Positions 1 to 8,364 of a DNA stretch of 37,702 bases are shown here, piece by piece. A program made the translations under genes and the position numbers. Origin of the DNA: Mycoplasma sp. CAG:776. Lineage in GTDB: Bacteria; Bacillota_I; Bacilli_A; RF39; UBA660. Location: NCBI GenBank assembly GCA_000438195.1, contig FR903076.1, positions 1 to 37,702 on the forward strand. Reading direction: 5' to 3'. The notes under the pieces were generated by a model. It made no database searches and was not told where the DNA came from. It saw only the letters and a list, made by a program, of their open reading frames with translations. How positions within the stretch are numbered: the stretch's first letter is position 1; every line of letters starts with the position of its first letter.

Positions 1-1044
1 AATATAACAATAGAATATCAAAATGGAGTAATCAACTTTTTAGGAATGTCAAAGAAAGGAACAAAGTGTTATTTATATTTTGATGAACAAATATTAGCTA
101 AAGATATAATATTAGCAAATAGTAAAATAAATGAAGGAGAACCAGATTTCAGCCAAGTAGCAACAACAGATGAAGGAATATATAAAGCAGAAGATGATTG
201 GGGAGATAGTTACTATTTTAGAGGGGATGTAACAAATAATTGGATCAAGTTTGCGGGATACTATTGGAGAATAATCCGAATAAATGGAGATGGATCAATT
301 AGATTAATCTATAATGGAACAGGAACAGCGACAACAGGAACAAGTACTCAAATCAGTACAAGTGCATATAATAGTTCGTATTATGATAATGCATATGTAG
401 GATATATGTATGGAAGTACAGGAGCAAGTAGTTATGCAGCAACGTATGCCAATACTAACAATAGTACAATAAAGGGAGTGCTAGATAATTGGTATCAAAC
501 AAATATCACTAATAAAGGATATGGAGATAAAGTAAGTAAAGAAGCAGGATTTTGTAATGATAAAAAAATATCGACAGTAAATAGAAGTGGATATGGAACA
601 TTGGGATATGGAACAAATGCAACAGTATATGCACCAGTTGATAGATTTTTAAATGCGAGTTGGAGTTGGTTAAGTACTCAAAATCCAACATTAAAATGTA
701 GTCAACTAAGTAATGATATGTTTACTGTATCAGGAAGTAGTAAAGGAAATAAAGCATTAGCAAATCCGGTAGGACTCATCACCGCAGATGAAGTAGTATT
801 TGCAGGAGGAAAGGGAGGAACTAATAATAGTAGTTATTACTTATATACAGGACAAAACTATTGGACCATGTCTCCGTTTGACTTCTACGACGGTCATGCT
901 GACGTGTTCTTTGTTCATTCAAATGGCAACCTCAACTACAGCAACGTGTATGGCGCGATCGGTGTACGTCCTGTTATCAATATAGCTAGCAATGTGACAA
1001 TAAAATCTGGTGATGGCACTATTTCTAATCCTTATGTCATTTAA
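1..1044 (+). CDS. Surface/lectin-like protein, 5'-partial, candidate DGR target
   Basis: The reading frame is open from base 1, so the Met at 46 is internal and the gene begins outside the window; 347 residues are visible. The early part has a KKGTKCYLYFD segment and a YYWRIIRINGDGSIRLIYNG-type motif, which I recognise from a large family of secreted proteins in uncultured gut Firmicutes. The end, GVRPVINI followed by SGDGTISNPYVI, is the usual close of that family and resembles the C-type-lectin/FGE-like fold of retroelement targets. Codon use switches abruptly near 862: before it codons are A/T-ending, afterwards many are NNC (GAC, TTC, TAC, CTC, AGC, ATC, AAC). Function is probably binding at the cell surface; the ligand is unknown. 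It converges on mfd and shares a terminator with it. Confidence 0.75.
   Translation, partial: NITIEYQNGVINFLGMSKKGTKCYLYFDEQILAKDIILANSKINEGEPDFSQVATTDEGIYKAEDDWGDSYYFRGDVTNNWIKFAGYYWRIIRINGDGSIRLIYNGTGTATTGTSTQISTSAYNSSYYDNAYVGYMYGSTGASSYAATYANTNNSTIKGVLDNWYQTNITNKGYGDKVSKEAGFCNDKKISTVNRSGYGTLGYGTNATVYAPVDRFLNASWSWLSTQNPTLKCSQLSNDMFTVSGSSKGNKALANPVGLITADEVVFAGGKGGTNNSSYYLYTGQNYWTMSPFDFYDGHADVFFVHSNGNLNYSNVYGAIGVRPVINIASNVTIKSGDGTISNPYVI
862..975 (+). other. Candidate DGR variable region (VR)
   Basis: From the YWTMSP codons to RPV, most codons end in C and look like AAC codons changed at their first two bases (GAC, TTC, TAC, CTC, AGC, ATC, with several AAC retained). That is what adenine-specific mutagenesis from an AAC-rich template repeat would leave. 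The rest of the gene is A/T-ending. No template repeat or reverse transcriptase lies in the window, so the call rests on codon pattern, C-terminal position and family knowledge. Confidence 0.5.
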
Positions 1045-1051
1045 GTAATTT

Positions 1052-1084
1052 AAAAAGCATCAAATTATTAGTTTGGTGCTTTTT
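1052..1084. terminator. Bidirectional terminator between surface gene and mfd
   Basis: A 13-bp stem (1052-1064 with 1072-1084, one G-T pair) is flanked by A5 on the left and T5 on the right, so it can end transcription from both converging genes. The mfd stop codon lies in the loop. Confidence 0.85.
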
Positions 1085-4000
1085 CATTAGAATTATTTCC
1101 CGGGAAATAATCTTCTTTAATTAGTTCTAAAACTGGGACAAAAGTATATAAGAAGTGCTTATCTTCTGGTTTTAGTAAAAGGGTTATTTTAATTCGATGA
1201 TTTTGATAAGAAAATTTTAAGCTTGGGTTGATATTATAACTTTCAAGAAATAATTTATCTGCTTTTACATGATTAGATAATTCTTCTGGTAATTCAAGTT
1301 CTACTAATCTATCATTTTGTGTAACTCTATTAATATTTAAGGATCTCGCTAATTTTTCAAACCATTCTTCATACATATAAATAATTATATTTTCATCTAC
1401 TTTTCCAAAACGGTCTTCTAGTTCCTCTTTTACTTTCTTTAAACTTTCCATTGAATTTACTTCATTTATTTTTTGGTGAATTTCAATTTTTATTTCATCA
1501 TCTGTCGTATAATCATCTGATATATGAGTACTTACATTTATTAATGACTCTTTATTATCTTCTTCTGGTATTTCTTCTCCCTTTAATCTTCGCATTTCTT
1601 CATCTATCATTTGCATATATAAGTTTATTCCTACAGAATCTACAAATCCAGCTTGTTCACTTCCTAATATATCCCCTGCTCCACGGATTGCTAAATCACG
1701 CATGGCAATTCGATATCCACTTCCTAATTCAGTAAATTCTTTAATGGCATCTAATCGTTTTATTGCTATATCATTTAACATTTTACTTTTATCATAAAGG
1801 AGATAAGCATAAGCTATTTTATTACTTCTTCCAACCCTTCCTCTTATTTGATATAGTTGTGATAAGCCAAAATGGTCAGCATTATAAATAATTAATGTAT
1901 TGGCGTTTGGAATATCAATTCCTGTTTCAATAATCGTTGTACATATTAATATATCATATTTAAAATCAATAAAATCTTGCATTACATCTTCTAATTCTAT
2001 TTTATTCATTCTACCATGAGCGCTTATAATTCTTGCTTCGGGGACTAATCTTTTTATATGACTTACAACACTATCTAGTTTTTCAATATTATTATAAAGA
2101 ATAAATATTTGGCCTTGTCTTGCTAATTCTTTATAAATAGCATCTTTAATAATTAGATCATTTTCTGCTAAAACATAGGTCTGGATTGGATATCTGTTTA
2201 CTGGTGGTGTATCAATTATAGATAAATCTCTTAATCCTGACATAGCCATTTTTAAAGTTCTCGGAATTGGGGTTGCAGATAAAGTCAGAACGTTTACATC
2301 TGTTTTAAATTTTTTTATTTTTTCTTTATGAGTTACTCCAAATCGTTGTTCTTCATCAACAATTAATAATCCTAACTTATTAAATTTAACATCGTCACTT
2401 AATAGTCTATGTGTTCCAAAAACTATATCAATTGTTCCACTTTTTAAACCTTCTAATATTCTTTTTGTTTCTTTTGGAGAAGTAAAACGATTTAATAAGG
2501 CTATTTCAATTGGATAACCTTTAAAACGGTCTTGGGCAGAAGAATATTGCTGTTTGGATAAAATTGTTGTTGGACATAAATAAAATACTTGTTTATTGTT
2601 TAAAACGGTTTTAAACATTGCTCTAAATGCTACTTCTGTTTTTCCAAAGCCAACATCACCACATAATAGTCTATCCATTGGAACTTGATCTTTTAAATCA
2701 TTATCTATCTCCTTAATAGCTTTTGCTTGATCTTTTGTTGGTATATATTCAAAGCTATTAGCAAATTCATGTTCCATATCATAAGTTTTATAGGAATCTC
2801 CTTTTAGTGCTTTTCGTTCGGCATATAATTTTAATAATTCTTCGGAAATGTCTTTAATTTTCTTTTCTACTGCTCTTTTAGTTTTAGCCCATGTAGTAGA
2901 ATTTAATTTATTGATTTTAGGTTTTAAACCTTCTTTACTTGTATATTTAAGAATAGTGTTCATCTTTTCTACTGGAACATAAACTTTATCATTATCTGCA
3001 TAAAGAATCTCTATATAATCTTTAGCTAAACCTCTTTTTGATAAAGTTTTAATTCCATTATATATTCCAATACCATGTGCCATGTGAACAACATAGTCTC
3101 CTTTATTAAGAGAATTTAAATTCTTTATTTTGTGTCCTATTTTATAAAGATTTTTATATTTTATTTTCTCTTTATTAACTTTTTCTATATCATTTTCACT
3201 AATCACAACACATTTATCAATTATAAATCCCTGAGATAAATACTTATTTATGATAGTTATTGGTACTGTTATTAATTCTTTAATAATTTTTATTTGACTT
3301 TCTTTACTTAAATAAAAATAAATTTCATATCCTTTTTTATGCCATATTTCGGTTTGTTCTTTTAATTTTTTAAAATCAGAATGAAAGTTAGGAATTTCTT
3401 TGGTATTAAAATTTAATATTTCGGCACTTTTAGAAATGTTTTCTAGAAAATTAATATAAATATTTTCTTTTGGTTTTAATTCATTTAAACTAAACATAAA
3501 ACGATGATTAGGCTCTAATCCTTTAGCAACACGATATTCAAACATTTCTTCTTCTAATTTTTCATAATTCGCTATCACTCTTGCTTCATCTATTGTTATT
3601 ACAATGGCATCTTTGGCATATTCTAATAAACTAGATTGATGTTCAGATATAATTTCACTATTAGATACTATTTTGATTTCTTTGATTTCTTTTAAAGACA
3701 TTTGAGTTTCTTCATCAAAATATCTTATAGATTCTATGGTATTTCCGAAAAATTCTACTCTAATTGGATGATCTTCTAAAGTTATAAAAATATCAATTAC
3801 AAAGCCTCTTACGGCATATTCACCTGTAGTAGTTACAATTGTATCTCTTTTATAATCTAATTTTGTTAATAATTCTAAAAGTTTATCACGATTTATTTCA
3901 TCACCTTTTTTTAAAGTAATATTCATTTTTTCTTGAACATTTTTATCAGTTAAAAACTTTAAATATCCCATTAAGTTCGTTACAACAATTCCTTTTTTAT

Positions 4001-4286
4001 TTTTAATATTTTCTAGTGTATCTATTCTTGTTGTTTTTAGTTCTGGTGAGACTGCTAAAGCTTGGCTTGTTATAAAATCATCCATGGGAAATAAAAAAGT
4101 TTCTTTCTCATAATTTTTGATTCCAGAAAAAAAGGTATTTGCTTCATATAATGTACTTGATAATACTATAATATTTTGTTTTTTTTCTTGAAAAATTTTA
4201 GACACGTAAAGATAAGCTAACTCATTCGTTAACCCCATTATAGTTAGATCGTTCTCATATTTAAAATATTTGTCTAAGAAATCCAT
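1068..4286 (-). CDS. mfd: Transcription-repair coupling factor Mfd
   Basis: Mfd is a DNA translocase that removes RNA polymerase stalled at lesions and recruits UvrA. The protein has about 1072 residues, a little shorter than the B. subtilis protein (about 1180). Visible are the N-terminal UvrB-like region, the RNAP-interacting region (GDYVVHMAHGIGIYNGI), Walker A GDVGFGKTE near residue 545, the DEEQ box near 643, the LSATPIPRTL motif III, and helicase motifs IETGIDIPNANT and QIRGRVGRS. I chose ATG at 4286 rather than the GTG at 4295 because AAAGGTG is then correctly spaced as the ribosome binding site. It follows pth by 14 bp, as in the Bacillus pth-(fin)-mfd order. A perfect Noc-type palindrome lies in its last codons. 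Confidence 0.97.
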   Translation of the reverse strand: MDFLDKYFKYENDLTIMGLTNELAYLYVSKIFQEKKQNIIVLSSTLYEANTFFSGIKNYEKETFLFPMDDFITSQALAVSPELKTTRIDTLENIKNKKGIVVTNLMGYLKFLTDKNVQEKMNITLKKGDEINRDKLLELLTKLDYKRDTIVTTTGEYAVRGFVIDIFITLEDHPIRVEFFGNTIESIRYFDEETQMSLKEIKEIKIVSNSEIISEHQSSLLEYAKDAIVITIDEARVIANYEKLEEEMFEYRVAKGLEPNHRFMFSLNELKPKENIYINFLENISKSAEILNFNTKEIPNFHSDFKKLKEQTEIWHKKGYEIYFYLSKESQIKIIKELITVPITIINKYLSQGFIIDKCVVISENDIEKVNKEKIKYKNLYKIGHKIKNLNSLNKGDYVVHMAHGIGIYNGIKTLSKRGLAKDYIEILYADNDKVYVPVEKMNTILKYTSKEGLKPKINKLNSTTWAKTKRAVEKKIKDISEELLKLYAERKALKGDSYKTYDMEHEFANSFEYIPTKDQAKAIKEIDNDLKDQVPMDRLLCGDVGFGKTEVAFRAMFKTVLNNKQVFYLCPTTILSKQQYSSAQDRFKGYPIEIALLNRFTSPKETKRILEGLKSGTIDIVFGTHRLLSDDVKFNKLGLLIVDEEQRFGVTHKEKIKKFKTDVNVLTLSATPIPRTLKMAMSGLRDLSIIDTPPVNRYPIQTYVLAENDLIIKDAIYKELARQGQIFILYNNIEKLDSVVSHIKRLVPEARIISAHGRMNKIELEDVMQDFIDFKYDILICTTIIETGIDIPNANTLIIYNADHFGLSQLYQIRGRVGRSNKIAYAYLLYDKSKMLNDIAIKRLDAIKEFTELGSGYRIAMRDLAIRGAGDILGSEQAGFVDSVGINLYMQMIDEEMRRLKGEEIPEEDNKESLINVSTHISDDYTTDDEIKIEIHQKINEVNSMESLKKVKEELEDRFGKVDENIIIYMYEEWFEKLARSLNINRVTQNDRLVELELPEELSNHVKADKLFLESYNINPSLKFSYQNHRIKITLLLKPEDKHFLYTFVPVLELIKEDYFPGNNSNEKAPN
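1095..1108. promoter_or_regulatory. Noc-binding-site palindrome in mfd
   Basis: Exact ATTTCCCGGGAAAT, the published consensus for B. subtilis Noc, within a 20-bp perfect palindrome (1092-1111). It sits inside the mfd 3' coding end. It is one of three exact copies in this window. Confidence 0.8.
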
Positions 4287-4300
4287 TTGTTTCACCTTTT

Positions 4301-4864
4301 TTAAACATTATTATCTTTTCGATTAAATTTATTCATGGTTTTTTCAATACCATTTACAATAAACGAATTAATAATTTCTTTAAATGTCGGATATAATTCT
4401 TTAAATATCTCCAATTCATTTTTACTAAATTTCCCTAAAACATAATCTTTTGTATCAATTTGTTTATTGTTTGATATTCCTATTTTTAAGCGAGTAAAAT
4501 TTTGATTTCCAAGTTCATTTATGATTGATTTAATTCCATTATGACCACCACTACTACTATTTGTTTTTAAACGATATTTACCAACTGCCAAATCTAAATC
4601 GTCTTGAATAATTAATATATCTTTTAATTCTATTTTATAAAAATTGATGAATTGAATTACTGCGTGTCCTGATAAATTCATATATGTTAAGGGTTTTATT
4701 AACAATATTTTTTCACCATTCATATTTAACTCTGTATATAAAGAATTCCATTTTTCTTTCCAATTATTGTTATCTGCATAGTAATCCAGAACCATAAATC
4801 CAATATTATGTCTTGTATTTTCATATTCTTTTCCAGGATTACCTAAACCTACTATTAATTTCAT
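4301..4864 (-). CDS. pth: Peptidyl-tRNA hydrolase
   Basis: Pth cleaves the ester bond of peptidyl-tRNA released prematurely from ribosomes. The 187-residue length is normal for the family. The N-terminal GLGNPGKEYENTRHN motif holds the catalytic His19 and Asn9; QDDLDL (about residue 93) supplies the catalytic Asp; SSGGHNGIKSI is the third signature. Its ATG overlaps the trmN6 TGA (ATGA), so the two are probably translationally coupled. It is located immediately upstream of mfd in the same operon. Confidence 0.97.
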   Translation of the reverse strand: MKLIVGLGNPGKEYENTRHNIGFMVLDYYADNNNWKEKWNSLYTELNMNGEKILLIKPLTYMNLSGHAVIQFINFYKIELKDILIIQDDLDLAVGKYRLKTNSSSGGHNGIKSIINELGNQNFTRLKIGISNNKQIDTKDYVLGKFSKNELEIFKELYPTFKEIINSFIVNGIEKTMNKFNRKDNNV

Positions 4865-5571
4865 GTTTCCACTTCCTTAAATATATTCTGATAAGTCTTT
4901 ATTTCTCTATTAATTATCATTGATTTTACTTTAACACCTATTTGAGCATTTTTAACCATCTTTAATAATACCATATGGGCTGGCTTTTCTATATTAGAAG
5001 ATATGAATATTATTTTTTTGGGATGAAGATTATATTGATTTGCTAATCTAATTATTTCTTCTAAACGTTCGGGACGATGGACTAAATAAAATTTTCCATT
5101 ATCCTTTAATAAGTACTTTGTAACATTAAATATTTCTTCTAAAGTAATTGTTAATTCATGTCTGGCAATTGCTTTGATTTTAGATTCATTAATTAAAGAT
5201 GTTTGATTATATTTGAAAAAAGGAGGATTACAAGTTATTATATCAAAATTATTTCCTGGGAAATAATTTTTTAAATCTTTGGCATTGCTATTTAATATAT
5301 GAATATTAGATAATTTATTAATTTCAATACTTTTTATAGCTAAATCATATATTTCTTTTTGAACTTCTACTCCTGTTATTTCAATATTATGATTTTTTCC
5401 AACTATTAAAGGTAATGGTGCATTTCCACTACATAAATCTAGTAATCTTTTATCACTTTTTTCTATTTCCACAAATTCACTTAATAACAAGGAATCTAAG
5501 GAAAATTTAAAATAATCCTTATCTTGTACTATTTTTAAGCCATAGTCAAATAAATCATTTATGACTTGCAT
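4861..5571 (-). CDS. trmN6: tRNA1(Val) A37 N6-methyltransferase family (TrmN6/YabB)
   Basis: A Rossmann-fold SAM-dependent methyltransferase of 236 residues. The SAM-binding loop is LLDLCSGNAPLPLI, and the N6-adenine methyltransferase signature NPPF lies near residue 115 (ITCNPPFFKYN). The B. subtilis homologue YabB lies downstream of yaaT (ricT), as here. The gene ends in TGA overlapping the pth ATG and starts at the stop codon of ricT. A one-mismatch Noc-type palindrome lies within it. The exact tRNA substrate is inferred from the family, not shown. Confidence 0.88.
   Translation of the reverse strand: MQVINDLFDYGLKIVQDKDYFKFSLDSLLLSEFVEIEKSDKRLLDLCSGNAPLPLIVGKNHNIEITGVEVQKEIYDLAIKSIEINKLSNIHILNSNAKDLKNYFPGNNFDIITCNPPFFKYNQTSLINESKIKAIARHELTITLEEIFNVTKYLLKDNGKFYLVHRPERLEEIIRLANQYNLHPKKIIFISSNIEKPAHMVLLKMVKNAQIGVKVKSMIINREIKTYQNIFKEVET
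5251..5264. promoter_or_regulatory. Degenerate Noc-type palindrome in trmN6
   Basis: ATTTCCTGGGAAAT differs from the Noc consensus at one central base. The flanking TTATT-type bases resemble those of the perfect sites. Weak by itself, but it fits the pattern of the three exact copies. Confidence 0.4.
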
Positions 5572-6356
5572 TATTTTTCACCTAAAAAAATATCATATTT
5601 TTCATTATTAATCATTATTTTATAAGAACGATTTAAAATGTCTACACTTACTACCTGTCCCATTCCATATTCTGTAGAAACAGTTTCTCCAATACTAGGT
5701 AATCCTTCACTACAACGGGAATATTCTTCATCTTCATAAGTTAAACAACATAAAAGTCTTCCACATAAACCATTTATTTTAGCAGGGTTTAAAGCTAAAC
5801 CTTGATTTTTAGCCATATTCATAGATACTGAATCAATATGATTTAAAAAGTTAGCACAGCATATTTTTTGACCGCAAGTTCCTACTCCACCTATTTCTCT
5901 TGCTTTATCTCTTGCTCCTATTTGACGTAATTCAATTCTTGTCCGATAAATAGATGCTAATCTTTTAGCTAATTCTCTAAAATCAATTCGTTCATCAGCT
6001 AAAAAGTTAAATATTAATTGTTTACGATCAAAAGTAAAACTTGCATTAATCATTTTCATATCTAGATCTAGTTCTTTTACAATTTCTCGGCAATGTTTTA
6101 AGGCTAAATCTGCATCTTTTAAGTTTTTTAAGTAATCTTCATAATCTTTTTTAGTAGAAATTCGTACTATTTCTTTTAGTTCTTCTAGATTTTTTACATT
6201 TTCACTATTTATATAATTAACTATTTTTCCAAATTGAAGCCCTTTTTCCGTTTCTGTTATGACCGTAACGTTAATAGGACAGCGAATTTTACTTTTAAAA
6301 TTGTATATTTTGCCATTATCCTTAAAGTTAACGCCATATACATAGTATCTATCCAT
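5571..6356 (-). CDS. ricT: RicT/YaaT, PSP1-domain regulatory iron-sulfur protein
   Basis: A 261-residue PSP1-domain protein. In B. subtilis RicT forms the RicA-RicF-RicT (Y-complex) with [4Fe-4S] clusters, binds RNase Y to steer mRNA processing, and is needed for competence and sporulation. The cluster-type Cys motifs are present: GTCGQKICCANFL near residue 160 and CGRLLCCLTYEDEE near 200. It lies between holB and trmN6 as in Bacillus (holB-yaaT-yabA-yabB), but yabA is missing. Its 5' end overlaps holB by 8 bp. The comK homologue elsewhere in the window makes the competence link notable. Confidence 0.93.
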   Translation of the reverse strand: MDRYYVYGVNFKDNGKIYNFKSKIRCPINVTVITETEKGLQFGKIVNYINSENVKNLEELKEIVRISTKKDYEDYLKNLKDADLALKHCREIVKELDLDMKMINASFTFDRKQLIFNFLADERIDFRELAKRLASIYRTRIELRQIGARDKAREIGGVGTCGQKICCANFLNHIDSVSMNMAKNQGLALNPAKINGLCGRLLCCLTYEDEEYSRCSEGLPSIGETVSTEYGMGQVVSVDILNRSYKIMINNEKYDIFLGEK

Positions 6357-7212
6357 TTTGTTTCCTCATTTCTATAACGAATTTGTCCAATAATAATTCC
6401 ATATTTACATTATAACTCAATTCTTGAATTAATTTTGAAATAATATTTAATTTAAAGCAAATTTCTTCTCTTTGGTAACCGATTTTGTCTATTTCTATCA
6501 GTTCTTCATTATAAGGTTTATTTAGTGACTTAAGAAAGATATTATAATAAACTTCAAACATAATTTTGAACATTATATCAATTTCGCTTCTTTCTTTATA
6601 TTTACTTAAAATAAAATCTTTATTATTTATAAACTCATTTGTTTTTATTTTCTTTAAATAATCCTTTATTAATTGTTTATAACTTTCTAGTTCGTCACTT
6701 GTAATATTTAATTTTTCTAGTAAATTATTATTTTCATAAGTTACCACTATTATCTGACATCTACTTTTTATAGTCGGAATTATTACATCTTTATTGTTTG
6801 TAATAAAAAAACCTAAAATGCCTTCTGTTGGTTCTTCTACAAACTTTAGCATAGCATTTGCACTACTACTATTTAATTTTTCAGCATTTTTAATAATATA
6901 CACATTATATTTACTATATATTGGCTTTGTTTCAAAAGATAACTTTAATGCTTCTATTTGCGCTTTTTTGATGCTTGTCCCATCAGGTTCTATTGTAATT
7001 AAGCTTGGTAAATTATCTTTCGCTATTAAATTACATAAATTACAAGCTTGACACTTTTCACTAAATTCAGCAGGACAATTTATTGCTTGAATTAATTTTT
7101 TTAAATCTTCTAATAGCCTTTGGGGATTATTTGTTTCAATTAAATAAGCGTGAGCTAATTTTCCCTCACGATATTTATTATAAATTTCTGTTAAATTATT
7201 ATTAAACAACAA
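6349..7212 (-). CDS. holB: DNA polymerase III delta' subunit
   Basis: Delta' is the stator of the clamp loader that places the beta clamp on DNA. 287 residues. AAA+ features seen: zinc-type cysteines in CPAEFSEKCQACNLC near residue 47, the LNSSSANAMLKFVEEPT motif (LLKxLEEP type) and an SRC arginine-finger motif (IKSRCQII). The start appears to be a TTG (7212, or the adjacent TTG at 7209) following GGATGTGAT; there is no nearby ATG. It overlaps ricT by 8 bp. It pairs functionally with dnaX, about 1 kb upstream in the same operon. Confidence 0.92.
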   Translation of the reverse strand: MLFNNNLTEIYNKYREGKLAHAYLIETNNPQRLLEDLKKLIQAINCPAEFSEKCQACNLCNLIAKDNLPSLITIEPDGTSIKKAQIEALKLSFETKPIYSKYNVYIIKNAEKLNSSSANAMLKFVEEPTEGILGFFITNNKDVIIPTIKSRCQIIVVTYENNNLLEKLNITSDELESYKQLIKDYLKKIKTNEFINNKDFILSKYKERSEIDIMFKIMFEVYYNIFLKSLNKPYNEELIEIDKIGYQREEICFKLNIISKLIQELSYNVNMELLLDKFVIEMRKQNG

Positions 7213-7224
7213 AAAATCACATCC

Positions 7225-7416
7225 TTAAATTAGTAAATACACTGCTACTAATCCTAATATTCCTGGAGAACCTAAAAGTGTTACAAGTACAATTGTAATA
7301 ATATTAATTGGTATAAATATATTTACTCCAGATAAAATCAAATTTAGACCATATAGCATTACAAAAGCAAAACATAATTTACTGAGAATTTTAAGGATAT
7401 TTTTTTTCATCTTCAT
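7225..7416 (-). CDS. Small BofA-like membrane protein
   Basis: About 63 residues: a basic N-terminus (MKMKKN) and two hydrophobic segments separated by a short polar turn. The segment INIITIVLVTLLGSPGILGL matches the look of BofA-family proteins, and the position directly after recR is that of bofA in B. subtilis (dnaX-yaaK-recR-yaaL-bofA). In sporulating bacilli BofA inhibits SpoIVFB processing of pro-sigma-K; whether this organism sporulates is unknown, so the function here is open. The start is uncertain between the ATGs at 7416 and 7410, with only a weak GTGAT upstream. Confidence 0.65.
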   Translation of the reverse strand: MKMKKNILKILSKLCFAFVMLYGLNLILSGVNIFIPINIITIVLVTLLGSPGILGLVAVYLLI

Positions 7417-7447
7417 CACAGTAAATTATATGATATCTATTTACTAT

Positions 7448-8050
7448 TTATTCAGATATCTTTTTACGATCTTCTAAGGCTTTCTCTAAAGTAACATTAT
7501 CTAAATAATCAATTTCTGCTCCTATTGGAATGCCATATGATAATCTAGATATTGTAACTTTCTTATTCTCTAGTATTTTTTTTATATATAGAGTTGTAGC
7601 TTCTCCTTCAACTGTTGGCTTTAATGCTAAAATTAGTTCTGGATTATCTAATTTTTCAATTCTAGATAATAGTGAAGATAAATTTATATCTTCTGGCCCT
7701 ATATCATCCATTGGGGATATTAAGCCATTTAATACGTGATAGGTTCCTTGAAAAGTTCCGGTTTTCTCAAATGAAAAAATGCTTTTATAATCTTCAATTA
7801 CACATATCACATTTTTATTTCGATCTTCATCACTACATATATTACATATTTCTTGGTCTGTTAAATGTCCACATATAGCACATCTCGTTAAATTCTTTTT
7901 AGCTTCTTTTATGGCCTCACTAAATTCATTTGTTTCTTCTTCACTAAATTCTAAAGTTGCTATAGCAAGTCTTTCGGCGCTCTTTTCGCCTATTCCTGGT
8001 AATTTTTGATAATGATTAATTAATATTTCTAAATCTTTTGGATAATTCAT
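7448..8050 (-). CDS. recR: Recombination mediator RecR
   Basis: RecR works with RecO (and RecF) to load RecA at gaps. 200 residues, the normal family length. Visible are the helix-hairpin-helix GIGEKSAERLA (residue 16 on), the four-Cys zinc motif CAICGHLTDQEICNIC (about 57-72), a Toprim segment starting VICVIEDYKS, and the C-terminal LSYGIPIGAEIDYLD. The ATG overlaps the ybaB stop codon by one base, implying coupling in the dnaX-ybaB-recR unit. Confidence 0.97.
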   Translation of the reverse strand: MNYPKDLEILINHYQKLPGIGEKSAERLAIATLEFSEEETNEFSEAIKEAKKNLTRCAICGHLTDQEICNICSDEDRNKNVICVIEDYKSIFSFEKTGTFQGTYHVLNGLISPMDDIGPEDINLSSLLSRIEKLDNPELILALKPTVEGEATTLYIKKILENKKVTISRLSYGIPIGAEIDYLDNVTLEKALEDRKKISE

Positions 8051-8349
8051 TAGAATAGGCCATTAAATGATGAGCCATATGCTCCCATTTTATTTTCTAC
8101 TTCTTTATCTATTTTCTTTACTGCATCATTTACTGCTATTTTTATCATGTCTTCTAACATTTCTTTATCGTCTTCTTCAATTATTCCATCAAAAATTACT
8201 TTTACTTTTTCGATTTCTTTTTTTCCATTCATTTCGACTTTTATCCATTCTGATACACCTTCAAATGTTGTATTATCGATTTCTTCCTTTTTTTTACTAA
8301 TTTCTTTTTGCATTTTTTGGGCTTGTGCCATTAAATTCTGAATATTCAT
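8050..8349 (-). CDS. YbaB/EbfC nucleoid-associated protein
   Basis: 99 residues of the YbaB/EbfC family (B. subtilis YaaK), small dimeric DNA-binding proteins nearly always between dnaX and recR, as here. The family look is clear: N-terminal MNIQNLMAQAQKMQKEISK coiled coil, then VKVEMNGKKEI-type strands, and a GL(F)-type C-terminus. An AAGAAGGAA ribosome binding site precedes the ATG. The precise role is unsettled; DNA bridging and replication/repair links are reported for homologues. Confidence 0.95.
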   Translation of the reverse strand: MNIQNLMAQAQKMQKEISKKKEEIDNTTFEGVSEWIKVEMNGKKEIEKVKVIFDGIIEEDDKEMLEDMIKIAVNDAVKKIDKEVENKMGAYGSSFNGLF

Positions 8350-8364
8350 AAAATTCCTTCTTTC

